Assembly: GCF_004138495.1 (NCBI RefSeq)
Contig: NZ_ML142877.1
Location: 23,457 to 29,549 of the forward strand
Source: Phytoactinopolyspora endophytica
GTDB taxonomy: Bacteria > Actinomycetota > Actinomycetes > Jiangellales > Jiangellaceae
Reading direction: 5' to 3'
Length of the DNA: 6,093 nt
Shown here one piece after another: positions 1 through 5,154 of the stretch. The translations under genes and the position numbers were made by a program. Positions within the stretch are counted from its first letter, which is position 1. Every line of letters starts with the position of its first letter. The notes beneath the pieces were generated by a model. It saw only the letters and a list, made by a program, of their open reading frames with translations. It searched no databases and was not told where the DNA came from.

Positions 1-1
1 G

Positions 2-1009
2 ATCGCCGAGGGGAAGGACGTCGGATCCTTCGACGACCGGCCCTACGTGATGGAACGTGGCATCACCACCGACTATGCGCTCCTGCGCGGGTACCGGGCT
101 GACCGGATGGGCAACGTGCAGTTCCGTGGCGGAAGCCGCAACTTCAACGACAGCTTCGCGAAGGCAGCGGGTACGGCGATCATCGAAGTCGACGAGATCG
201 TCGAGCCCGGCGAACTGCCACCGGAGAGTGTGCACCTGCCGGGTGTCTTCGTCAGCCGGGTCGTGCAGAGCACCATCGGGCTGGAGCTCGCCGACCTCCC
301 ACGACGTGCCGAACGTCCGGCGGATTCCCGGCGCGAGTACGACGGCAAGCCGGCGCTCAGCCGGGAGGAGATCGGCAGGCGGGCGGCGGCGCTGCTTCAC
401 GACGGCGGCGTGGTCAATCTCGGTGCGGGCCTGCCGACGCAGGTCACCAACTTCCTCGTCGGGCGTGACGTGATCCTGCACAGTGAGAACGGCATCCTCA
501 ACTACGGTCGCTTCGTCGCGGCACCGGATGCCGATCCGGATCTTCACGATGCCGGCGGCAACTTCATCGAGCTGGAGCCGGGAGCCAGCTTCTTCGACAG
601 CGTCACCTCGTTCGAGATCGCTCGCGGCAAGCGCCTCGACGCGGTTGTGCTCGGCGCTTACCAGGTGGGCGGCAACGGAGACCTGGCCAACTGGGCGCAT
701 CCCAAGCGACCCGGCGGAGGGATCGGTGGAGCCATGGACCTCGCGGTCGGTGCTCGCAGTGTGATCGTGACGATGGAGCATGTGGACAGCGCAGGCCGGG
801 CGAAGCTCGTCGATCGATGCGATTACCCGATCACGGCGGCCGGCTGCACGGACATCGTGGTCACCGACTTGGCCCTGTTGCGCCGCCACGCCGGTGGGTT
901 CGTGCTCTCAGAGGTCGCCGCCGGAATCAGCGTTGACGAGGTCCTGGCTCGCACGGAGATGAACGTCGAGGTCGCGCCGTCGATCGGAATCATGCAGGAG
1001 GCCTGGTGA
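2..1009 (+). CDS. Fused alpha-beta 3-oxoacid-type CoA-transferase (5' partial)
   Basis: The reading frame is open to the left edge, so the real start lies upstream; the GTG at 47 is internal. The first ~100 visible residues are the C-terminal half of a family I CoA-transferase subunit A, with the EGK...RPYV stretch, the GGSRNFN motif and the VDEIVEPGELPPESVHLPGVFV block. A short charged linker (about nt 300-355) leads into a complete subunit B of about 216 residues from SREEIG. Subunit B carries NLGAGLPTQV, the active-site block HSENG (catalytic Glu codon 485-487), PGASFFDS, GNGDLANW, GGAMDL and a C-terminal VAPSIG. Family knowledge: the Glu forms a glutamyl-CoA thioester while CoA moves from an acyl-CoA to a keto or carboxylic acid, in the cytoplasm. 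SCOT and 3-oxoadipate CoA-transferase are usually two subunits in bacteria; here they are fused. After HSENGIL comes NYG, where Gly or Ala usually follows. Acceptor unknown. The stop overlaps the next gene by four bases. Confidence 0.9.
   Translation: MAEGKDVGSFDDRPYVMERGITTDYALLRGYRADRMGNVQFRGGSRNFNDSFAKAAGTAIIEVDEIVEPGELPPESVHLPGVFVSRVVQSTIGLELADLPRRAERPADSRREYDGKPALSREEIGRRAAALLHDGGVVNLGAGLPTQVTNFLVGRDVILHSENGILNYGRFVAAPDADPDLHDAGGNFIELEPGASFFDSVTSFEIARGKRLDAVVLGAYQVGGNGDLANWAHPKRPGGGIGGAMDLAVGARSVIVTMEHVDSAGRAKLVDRCDYPITAAGCTDIVVTDLALLRRHAGGFVLSEVAAGISVDEVLARTEMNVEVAPSIGIMQEAW
996..1001 (+). promoter_or_regulatory. Ribosome binding site of the amidohydrolase gene
   Basis: AGGAGG lies inside the last codons of the CoA-transferase, four bases before the GTG at 1006. 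It supports this GTG over the ATG at 1045, which would remove the N-terminal strand and begin inside the metal-binding HxH motif. Confidence 0.7.
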
Positions 1010-1893
1010 ATATACGGCTGGGCGACGATATCGTCGCCATCGACATGCACACGCACGTGCTCACGTCTGCGTGGGCACCAGAGCCCGCAGCGAACGAATC
1101 GGCCGCCGAGGCCGCCCAGGCGATGGCACGGTACTTCAAGACGGATCTCAACCGGCCCACGGTGCACGACCTCGCTGCTACGTACCGTGAGCTGAACATG
1201 ATGTGCGTGACGTTCTCAGTGGATTCGAGCTGGGCGACCGGAGAGCCGAACGCGGTGAGCAACGACGAGGTGTTGGAACTCGCCGCCGAGTACCCGGCCA
1301 CGATCATTCCCTTCGGCACGGTCGACCCGCACAGCGGGCGCCGGGGTGCACGCGAGGTGCTCCGGCTTGCCGAGCAGGGGATGCGCGGCTTCAAATTCCA
1401 TCCGAGCACGCAGGCCTTCTACGCCAACGACAGGGACGTCTACCCGATCTACGAGGCGATCGAGCAGACAGGCAGGATCGCGCTGTTCCACAGTGGCCAC
1501 ACCGGCGCGGGGGCGGGCCGGCCTGGCGGTGGCGGCGTGCGGTTGAAGTTCTCCAATCCCCTCTACGCCGACGACGTCGCCGCGGACTTCCCTGAGCTGA
1601 GGATCGTGCTCGCGCATCCGTCTTTTCCCTGGCAGGACGAGGCACTGTCGGTGGCGCTGCACAAGCCGTATGTGTATATCGACCTTTCCGGCTGGTCGCC
1701 GAAGTACTTTCCGCCCAACCTGGTGCAGTACGCCCGTACGCTGCTGAAGAAGAAGATGCTGTTCGGTACCGACTACCCGGTGATCACGCCCCAGCGTTGG
1801 ATGACCGACTTCGAGAAGCTGGGCTTCGACGAGGACATCACTCGGCTGATCATGCTCGACAACGCGGCCGGCCTGCTGGGATTGACCGACTGA
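1006..1893 (+). CDS. Amidohydrolase-2 family TIM-barrel metal-dependent hydrolase or decarboxylase
   Basis: The 295-residue product has the complete signature of the amidohydrolase-related family that includes ACMSD, gamma-resorcylate decarboxylase and 2-pyrone-4,6-dicarboxylate lactonase. Visible ligands are the first-strand HxH (DMHTH, His15 and His17), a GFKFHP strand (Lys130, His132), FHSGH (His162, His165), AHPS (His204) and FGTDYP (Asp256). The end, DNAAGLLGL, is the usual NAxxLLGL terminus. The length fits the family's usual ~280-340. No signal peptide is seen, so it is cytoplasmic. A glycine-rich loop follows the third His (GAGAGRPGGGG, 167-177) and may shape the active site. It starts on GTG, overlapping the CoA-transferase stop as GTGA, so the two are probably translationally coupled and in one pathway. 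Likely role (inference): hydrolysis or decarboxylation of a carboxylic acid or lactone intermediate. The precise reaction cannot be read from sequence. Confidence 0.88.
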   Translation: MNIRLGDDIVAIDMHTHVLTSAWAPEPAANESAAEAAQAMARYFKTDLNRPTVHDLAATYRELNMMCVTFSVDSSWATGEPNAVSNDEVLELAAEYPATIIPFGTVDPHSGRRGAREVLRLAEQGMRGFKFHPSTQAFYANDRDVYPIYEAIEQTGRIALFHSGHTGAGAGRPGGGGVRLKFSNPLYADDVAADFPELRIVLAHPSFPWQDEALSVALHKPYVYIDLSGWSPKYFPPNLVQYARTLLKKKMLFGTDYPVITPQRWMTDFEKLGFDEDITRLIMLDNAAGLLGLTD

Positions 1894-1895
1894 AC

Positions 1896-1923
1896 GGGCC
1901 GGCCCGCGGCGGCGGGCTGGCCC
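1896..1923 (+). terminator. Rho-independent-like terminator hairpin after the catabolic operon
   Basis: Arms at 1896-1907 and 1912-1923 form a 12-bp, almost all G-C stem with a single G-U pair and a GGCG tetraloop, starting two bases after the amidohydrolase stop. No T-tract follows (ATTAACG). Such U-less hairpins are common at transcript ends in high-GC actinobacteria. It could instead be a 3'-end stabilising hairpin. Confidence 0.7.
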
Positions 1924-1932
1924 ATTAACGCG

Positions 1933-1952
1933 GTCGTCACCGTTGAGACGAC
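1933..1952. promoter_or_regulatory. Inverted repeat upstream of the IclR gene (possible operator)
   Basis: GTCGTC (1933-1938) and GACGAC (1947-1952) are perfect inverted arms around an 8-base spacer, just after the terminator and ~175 bases before the regulator start. A 20-bp dyad fits a dimer-binding site, and IclR proteins commonly autoregulate. It is short enough to occur by chance in GC-rich DNA. Confidence 0.25.
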
Positions 1953-2018
1953 AAGTCTTCCGCTGGACGAAAGAGCTATCGCGTGCAGCCTCGCGTCGCG
2001 CGACAGTAGGAAGACCTG
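1952..2018. repeat. Widely spaced inverted pair of a CARGTCTTCC element
   Basis: CAAGTCTTCC at 1952-1961 reappears inverted at 2009-2018 as GGAAGACCTG. Nine of ten bases match, and the centres are 57 bases apart. Between them lies a smaller perfect dyad, TCGCG-tcg-CGCGA (1991-2003). The placement upstream of a regulator gene suggests paired half-sites or operators. No second copy was seen by eye in the gap before the permease gene. Confidence 0.3.
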
Positions 2019-2040
2019 AACCATGATCCGCGGCTGCGGT

Positions 2041-2046
2041 TATGCT
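2041..2046 (+). promoter_or_regulatory. Candidate -10 element for the IclR gene
   Basis: TATGCT fits the actinobacterial TANNNT -10 pattern 80 bases before the regulator ATG. The best upstream -35 match, CTGAAC at 2016-2021, matches TTGACA at only three of six positions with a 19-base spacer. The CARGTCTTCC arm at 2009-2018 overlaps that -35 position, which would suit repression. Tentative. Confidence 0.28.
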
Positions 2047-2125
2047 GACAACACTCCGTTGGGTGCCTCTCCCAGGTGGCCGCTCACGGCAGTGACACCG
2101 TGAAGTTCGACGACGAGCGAGGCGG

Positions 2126-2956
2126 ATGGCAGAGCAGATGGATGATGTTCCGCAGGACGAACCCGGCAAACGCACGGCTGCGGCCCGTGTTCTCGCTCTC
2201 CTGGGCGCGTTCGCGAGCGGAGGCGGCTCACTCACGCTTTCGGAGATCAGCCGATATGCGAACCTCACGCTGACGACGACGCACCGGCTCGTCAAGGAAG
2301 TGCTGCAATGGGGTGGCCTCGAGATCGACGACACCGGTCACTACCGCCTGAGCTCCAAGATCCTCGACCTTGCCTCCTCCTCGACCGAGGCGATGCGGCT
2401 GCGCGAGCGCGCTCTGCCGCCGCTGGTCGAGTTGCACGGCAGGACTGGCTTGACAGTCCATCTCGCCGTGCGTGACGGCACGAGTGTGATGTATCTCGAG
2501 GCGCTGCGCGCCCACCCCAACTACACCGGTGAGAACCGGATCGGTGGCCGGCTGCGGCTGCATCTTGCCGCGACCGGGCTGGTACTGCTGGCCTTCGCCG
2601 ACGAGCCGTTCCGCGAGGAGTACCTGCGCGGACCGCTCAAGCGATACACCTCGGAGACGATCACCGATCCAGACGCGCTGCGCACCTGCCTACGGTTCGT
2701 CCGGAAGAACGGATACGCCGTCGCTTCCAAGTTCGTCGCGATGGGCGCCGGCGCCGTCGCAGCACCGGTCATGGGTGTGGACGGCACTGTGCAGGCGGCG
2801 GTCGGCATGGTGTACCGGACTGACCGCTGCGACCCCGACAGGCTCATCGACCCCGTCCGCATCACGGCGAAGCGCATCTCCCGTTCGCTGTGGGAACCAG
2901 CGCAGCTCGATCCACGGACGATCGACTTCAACCGGCGCCATGCCGGCCTCATCTGA
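2126..2956 (+). CDS. IclR-family transcriptional regulator
   Basis: The 276-residue protein has the two IclR parts in order. An N-terminal winged helix-turn-helix spans about residues 16-85, with LSEISRYA as scaffold helix, LTTTHRLVKEVL as recognition helix and a GHYRLSS wing. A C-terminal effector-binding domain spans about 92-257, with LPPLVELHGRTGLTVHLAV, GRLRLHLAATGLVLLAFA, RKNGYAVAS and AAPVMGVDGTVQAAVGM. IclR proteins bind DNA as dimers or tetramers and sense small organic acids and aromatics, acting as repressor or activator. The region usually bearing acidic residues after GYAV reads SKFVAMGAGA, so the ligand pocket may differ from classic members. The ATG at 2126 follows purine-rich GAGCGAGGCGG; the ATG at 2138 is a weaker in-frame alternative. 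It sits between a catabolic operon and an importer operon, both on the same strand, making it the likely local regulator (inference). Confidence 0.9.
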   Translation: MAEQMDDVPQDEPGKRTAAARVLALLGAFASGGGSLTLSEISRYANLTLTTTHRLVKEVLQWGGLEIDDTGHYRLSSKILDLASSSTEAMRLRERALPPLVELHGRTGLTVHLAVRDGTSVMYLEALRAHPNYTGENRIGGRLRLHLAATGLVLLAFADEPFREEYLRGPLKRYTSETITDPDALRTCLRFVRKNGYAVASKFVAMGAGAVAAPVMGVDGTVQAAVGMVYRTDRCDPDRLIDPVRITAKRISRSLWEPAQLDPRTIDFNRRHAGLI

Positions 2957-3036
2957 GGTAGTCCGGTAAGCGACGTCACCGAGCACCTCTGCACACACAC
3001 CAGTTGCCCGGACGCGGAATCCGTTGACCCGCGGCC

Positions 3037-3080
3037 ATTCCATGCTGCCCGGAATCACGAATTCGAATGACTGCGAGTCA
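3037..3080. promoter_or_regulatory. Cluster of short palindromes upstream of the importer operon
   Basis: Three perfect dyads are packed into 44 bases: ATTCC-N9-GGAAT (3037-3055), the 8-bp palindrome ATTCGAAT (3061-3068) and TGACT-GCG-AGTCA (3068-3080). Each is short, but their density and position ~50-95 bases before the candidate -35 suggest a protein-binding region. The binding protein is unknown. Confidence 0.28.
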
Positions 3081-3108
3081 CCCGGAGAAGCGGCCCCGCG
3101 CACTGACG

Positions 3109-3123
3109 TTCCGCGCCACGGAA
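3109..3123. promoter_or_regulatory. Candidate operator TTCCG-N5-CGGAA next to the importer promoter
   Basis: Five-base arms TTCCG and CGGAA surround CGCCA and end seven bases before the candidate -35. IclR operators in some bacteria are TTCC/GGAA-type dyads, so this is a reasonable candidate site for the adjacent IclR protein. The match is short and the assignment is inference. Confidence 0.3.
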
Positions 3124-3130
3124 GTGTTCG

Positions 3131-3160
3131 TTGAGGCGGGATGTGGAATCTGGCCAGTAT
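3131..3160 (+). promoter_or_regulatory. Candidate promoter of the importer operon
   Basis: TTGAGG (3131-3136, four of six bases of TTGACA) and CAGTAT (3155-3160) are separated by 18 bases, within the range for housekeeping sigma promoters. Transcription would begin near 3167, giving a leader of about 80 bases before the short ORF. The -10 is weak. Confidence 0.3.
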
Positions 3161-3231
3161 GGCTGAACCAAAGCTCGTCCATGACAACGGCAGGAACGTA
3201 GCTCCATGTGAACAGCGTCCTCGAGATTTCG

Positions 3232-3237
3232 AAGGAG
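3232..3237 (+). promoter_or_regulatory. Strong ribosome binding site ahead of the leader ORF
   Basis: AAGGAG is eight bases before the ATG at 3246 but 25 bases before the permease ATG at 3263. It therefore serves the leader ORF directly and the permease only by coupling. Close to the permease start only a weak GGTGGG (3248-3253) is present. Confidence 0.55.
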
Positions 3238-3245
3238 AACTCGCA

Positions 3246-3266
3246 ATGGTGGGTGTACTCGGATGA
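3246..3266 (+). CDS. Six-codon leader ORF coupled to the permease gene
   Basis: An ATG with a well-spaced AAGGAG opens a six-residue frame, MVGVLG, whose TGA overlaps the permease start as ATGA (3263-3266). The permease start itself has only a weak ribosome binding site, so terminating ribosomes could re-initiate on it. The peptide has no run of one amino acid and no attenuator hairpin was found, so simple translational coupling is likelier than classic attenuation. The same frame is open back to 3135, with in-frame ATGs at 3141 and 3159. The longest version (41 residues) has G or C at only 19 of 41 third positions, unlike the real genes here, so the longer forms are less likely. It could also be a vestige of a lost upstream gene's start. 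Confidence 0.4.
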   Translation: MVGVLG

Positions 3267-4243
3267 AATCGGTGCTGATCCATTACGGGAGGCTGCTGGC
3301 GTCCTCTGCGATCCTGCTGCTCGTCGTCATCACTATCCTGTTCCTGCTTCTCGAGCTGGCGCCGGGTGACCCGCTGCAGGCGCTGGTGGGCGACGCGCCG
3401 GCCTCGGCGGAGTTCCGCGATCAGATGATCGCCACGTTCGGCCTGGATCAGCCGATGTGGCAGCGCTACCTGACCTACCTCGGCAACGTGCTGACCGGTG
3501 ACCTGGGCGAGTCGATCGTCAGCCGCAGGTCGGTGAGCGAGCTCATCATGATCAGGGCTCCGTACACGCTGATCGTCGCGGTCATCGCGTTGGCCGTCTC
3601 CACCGTCATTTGCCTCGTGGCCGGCGCGATCGCAGCGCGTACCCGGAGGCGGTGGCTCGACGGACTCATCTCCGGTGGCTCCCTCACGTTCTTCTCCATC
3701 CCGAACTTCTGGCTCGGGCTGATGCTCATCTGGCTGTTCGCCGTCGTCCTCGACTGGCTTCCGGCGTCCGGCGCCAACGCTCATGGCGAGCCCGGCATCT
3801 CCTGGGAGTACATGGTCCTCCCCATCGTCGCCACGGCTACCAGCCAACTCGCCCTCAAGACCCGAATCATGCGCTCCTCGACGATCGAGGCACTGGGGCA
3901 GGACTACATCGACACCGCGCGGTCGAAAGGCCTCTCCAGCGACCAAGTGCTGTATCGGCACGGATTGCCGAACGCGATGCTGCCCATGGTCACGATCATC
4001 GGGCTGAGCGTCGGCAATCTTCTGGCCGGGTCCACCTTGATCGAACGAGTCTTCGGATGGCCCGGCATGGGGCTGCTCATGGTCGACGCGATCAACGAGA
4101 AGGACAACATGGTCGTGCTCGGGGTCACCATCGTCATGACCGTCATGATCCTGGTCGCCAACATTCTGACCGACATCGTCTATGGCCTCGTTGACCCGAG
4201 GCTGCGCGCACGGTTCAGCCGATCGGGGAGGAGCGCGGCATGA
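3263..4243 (+). CDS. Dpp/Opp-type ABC importer permease, subunit B
   Basis: The 326-residue integral membrane protein is a DppB/OppB-like permease. An N-terminal membrane helix (about 11-31) ends in the family hallmark ELAPGDP (31-37), followed by an external segment with FGLDQPMWQRYLTYL and GDLGES. About five more hydrophobic segments follow near 101-124, 138-164, 183-199, 241-262 and 284-309. The cytoplasmic EAA loop that docks on the ATPase lies at about 209-241 (EALGQDYIDTARSKGLSSDQ, then LPNAMLP). The end LVDPRLR is typical. Distance from the start to PGDP is normal for the family, supporting the ATG at 3263. It forms the pore with the next gene's product. This is the first structural gene of the operon, without a binding-protein gene before it. 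Substrate class (peptide, metal chelate, opine or sugar-like) cannot be told from the permease. Confidence 0.93.
   Translation: MKSVLIHYGRLLASSAILLLVVITILFLLLELAPGDPLQALVGDAPASAEFRDQMIATFGLDQPMWQRYLTYLGNVLTGDLGESIVSRRSVSELIMIRAPYTLIVAVIALAVSTVICLVAGAIAARTRRRWLDGLISGGSLTFFSIPNFWLGLMLIWLFAVVLDWLPASGANAHGEPGISWEYMVLPIVATATSQLALKTRIMRSSTIEALGQDYIDTARSKGLSSDQVLYRHGLPNAMLPMVTIIGLSVGNLLAGSTLIERVFGWPGMGLLMVDAINEKDNMVVLGVTIVMTVMILVANILTDIVYGLVDPRLRARFSRSGRSAA
4225..4233 (+). promoter_or_regulatory. Ribosome binding site of permease C
   Basis: GGGGAGGAG within the end of permease B lies six bases before the ATG at 4240 and supports that start and tight coupling. Confidence 0.7.
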
Positions 4244-5154
4244 CCCTGAACAGCAGCGAAAAGGTCGAAGAGGCTGCTATGCCGGCAGGCCTCGAGGATG
4301 CCGCCGTCCCGCCGCCCGCCACGCGGCGAGAGTCGCCCGCGGGCATCTTCTTCCGCAAACCCATCGCCATCTTCTTCCTCGTCGTTCTGGCGGGGATGGT
4401 TCTCATCGCGATCTTCGGTCCCGTGTTCGGCGGAGACCCCGTGGCTACAGGTAACCCGAGCATGCAGCCACCGAGCGCCGATCACCTCCTCGGCACTGAC
4501 CACCTTGGGCGTGACTACCTGGCGCGGGTGCTCCACGGCGGCCGCACGTCGCTCTTCGTCGGCTTCTCCGTCGCAGCGCTCTGCATGACGCTGGGGGTTG
4601 TGGTGGGCAGCCTTGCCGGATTCTACGGAGGCGTCATCGATGTCATGCTCGTCAAGATCATCGAATTCTTCCAGGCGATCCCCGGCCTTGTCCTCGCGCT
4701 GGTCGCGGCGGCCATCCTGGGCGCCAACGTCATGGTCATCATCGCCATCCTGGCGGTCACGATGTGGACGGGGGTGGCGAGGATCATGCGGGCGGAGGCA
4801 GCCCGGATCGCACAGCTCGGCTACGTCGAGTCCTCTCGGTCCGCCGGATTTCCGGGATGGCGGATTCTCTGGTCGGACGTCCTTCCGAACGCGATGGCAC
4901 CCGTGGTCGTGACGACGACCATGACGGTGGGCACGGCGATTCTCGTCGAGTCAGGGCTGGCCTACCTTGGTATCGGAGACGCCAACCGGCCGACCTGGGG
5001 CTCCCTCCTCAACGACGCCCAGCCCTACCTGAACTCCGCCTGGTGGCTGGCCCTCTTTCCGGGCTTGTGCATCTTCCTCGTCGTGCTCGCCGTCAACATG
5101 CTCGGCGATGCGCTCAATGACGCGCTCAACCCGACGATCGGGAGGGTCAAGTGA
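4240..5154 (+). CDS. Dpp/Opp-type ABC importer permease, subunit C
   Basis: The 304-residue DppC/OppC-like permease begins with a ~35-residue cytoplasmic tail rich in Ala, Glu and Pro. A first membrane helix follows (about 41-60, the OppC N-terminal domain). The hallmark HLLGTDHLGRDYLARVLHGG (82-101) precedes the transport domain. Membrane segments lie near 105-128, 145-165, 165-180, 218-238 and 267-290. The EAA loop is at 186-221 (EAARIAQLGYVESSRSAGFP, then LPNAMAP), and GLAYLGIGDANRPTWG is the usual conserved external stretch. The C-terminus (NMLGDALNDALNP) is standard and the length is normal. It pairs with permease B to form the channel. Its ATG overlaps the permease B stop as ATGA, and its own stop overlaps the ATPase gene as GTGA, so equal production of the complex is expected. 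Confidence 0.94.
   Translation: MTLNSSEKVEEAAMPAGLEDAAVPPPATRRESPAGIFFRKPIAIFFLVVLAGMVLIAIFGPVFGGDPVATGNPSMQPPSADHLLGTDHLGRDYLARVLHGGRTSLFVGFSVAALCMTLGVVVGSLAGFYGGVIDVMLVKIIEFFQAIPGLVLALVAAAILGANVMVIIAILAVTMWTGVARIMRAEAARIAQLGYVESSRSAGFPGWRILWSDVLPNAMAPVVVTTTMTVGTAILVESGLAYLGIGDANRPTWGSLLNDAQPYLNSAWWLALFPGLCIFLVVLAVNMLGDALNDALNPTIGRVK
5140..5146 (+). promoter_or_regulatory. Ribosome binding site of ATPase D
   Basis: GGGAGGG inside the end of permease C lies four bases before the GTG at 5151 and ten before an in-frame ATG at 5157. Spacing and the GTGA overlap favour the GTG, but the ATG (two residues shorter) cannot be excluded. Confidence 0.6.

Larger units (their letters stand above)
2957..3262. 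other. 306-base gap before the importer operon
   Basis: No conventional gene is supported here. Just after the regulator stop, a weak broken hairpin (GAGGT 2955-2959 with ACCTC 2985-2989, inner CGGT 2964-2967 with ACCG 2978-2981) might act as a poor terminator. Further on are short dyads: CGGAATCCG (3015-3023), ATTCC-N9-GGAAT (3037-3055), ATTCGAAT (3061-3068), TGACT-GCG-AGTCA (3068-3080) and TTCCG-N5-CGGAA (3109-3123). A weak promoter and a short leader ORF complete the region. I see no remnant of a substrate-binding protein gene, transposase or RNA gene. Confidence 0.6.

Noticed and set aside
1943..1948. TTGAGA as a -35 for the regulator
   Set aside because: No TANNNT-like hexamer at proper spacing; the nearest, TATCGC, lies 28 bases beyond and lacks the final T.
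1216..2334. Minus-strand open frame of 372 codons opposite the amidohydrolase and the regulator start
   Set aside because: It crosses the terminator hairpin and two clear + strand genes, and its composition is Arg/Ser/Pro-biased without motifs; a compositional shadow.
2961..3013. GTCCGG/CCGGAC inverted pair as a terminator for the regulator gene
   Set aside because: Six-base arms with a 41-base loop and no T-tract; too weak to call a terminator.
3024..3029. TTGACC as a -35 element
   Set aside because: No acceptable -10 at 16-19 bases downstream; the nearest candidate, CATGCT, is only 11 bases away.
3055..3246. Minus-strand 63-codon frame in the intergenic gap
   Set aside because: No recognisable motif, no convincing ribosome binding site noticed, and it overlaps the leader and promoter candidates of the importer operon.
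3141..3266. 41-residue version of the leader ORF starting at ATG 3141
   Set aside because: Only 19 of 41 codons end in G or C, unlike the neighbouring genes. The start lies upstream of the likely transcription start. The six-codon form has the better ribosome binding site.
2690..3961. Long minus-strand open frame of 423 codons spanning the IclR 3' end, the gap and permease B
   Set aside because: Its translation is low-complexity (Asp, Arg, Gln, His rich), shows no recognisable domain and lies opposite two convincing + strand genes. Long antisense frames are expected in GC-rich DNA with strong third-position bias.
3610..4194. Alternative + frame of 194 codons inside permease B
   Set aside because: Arg/His/Ala-rich translation without motifs, fully contained within a permease whose own frame carries every family hallmark.
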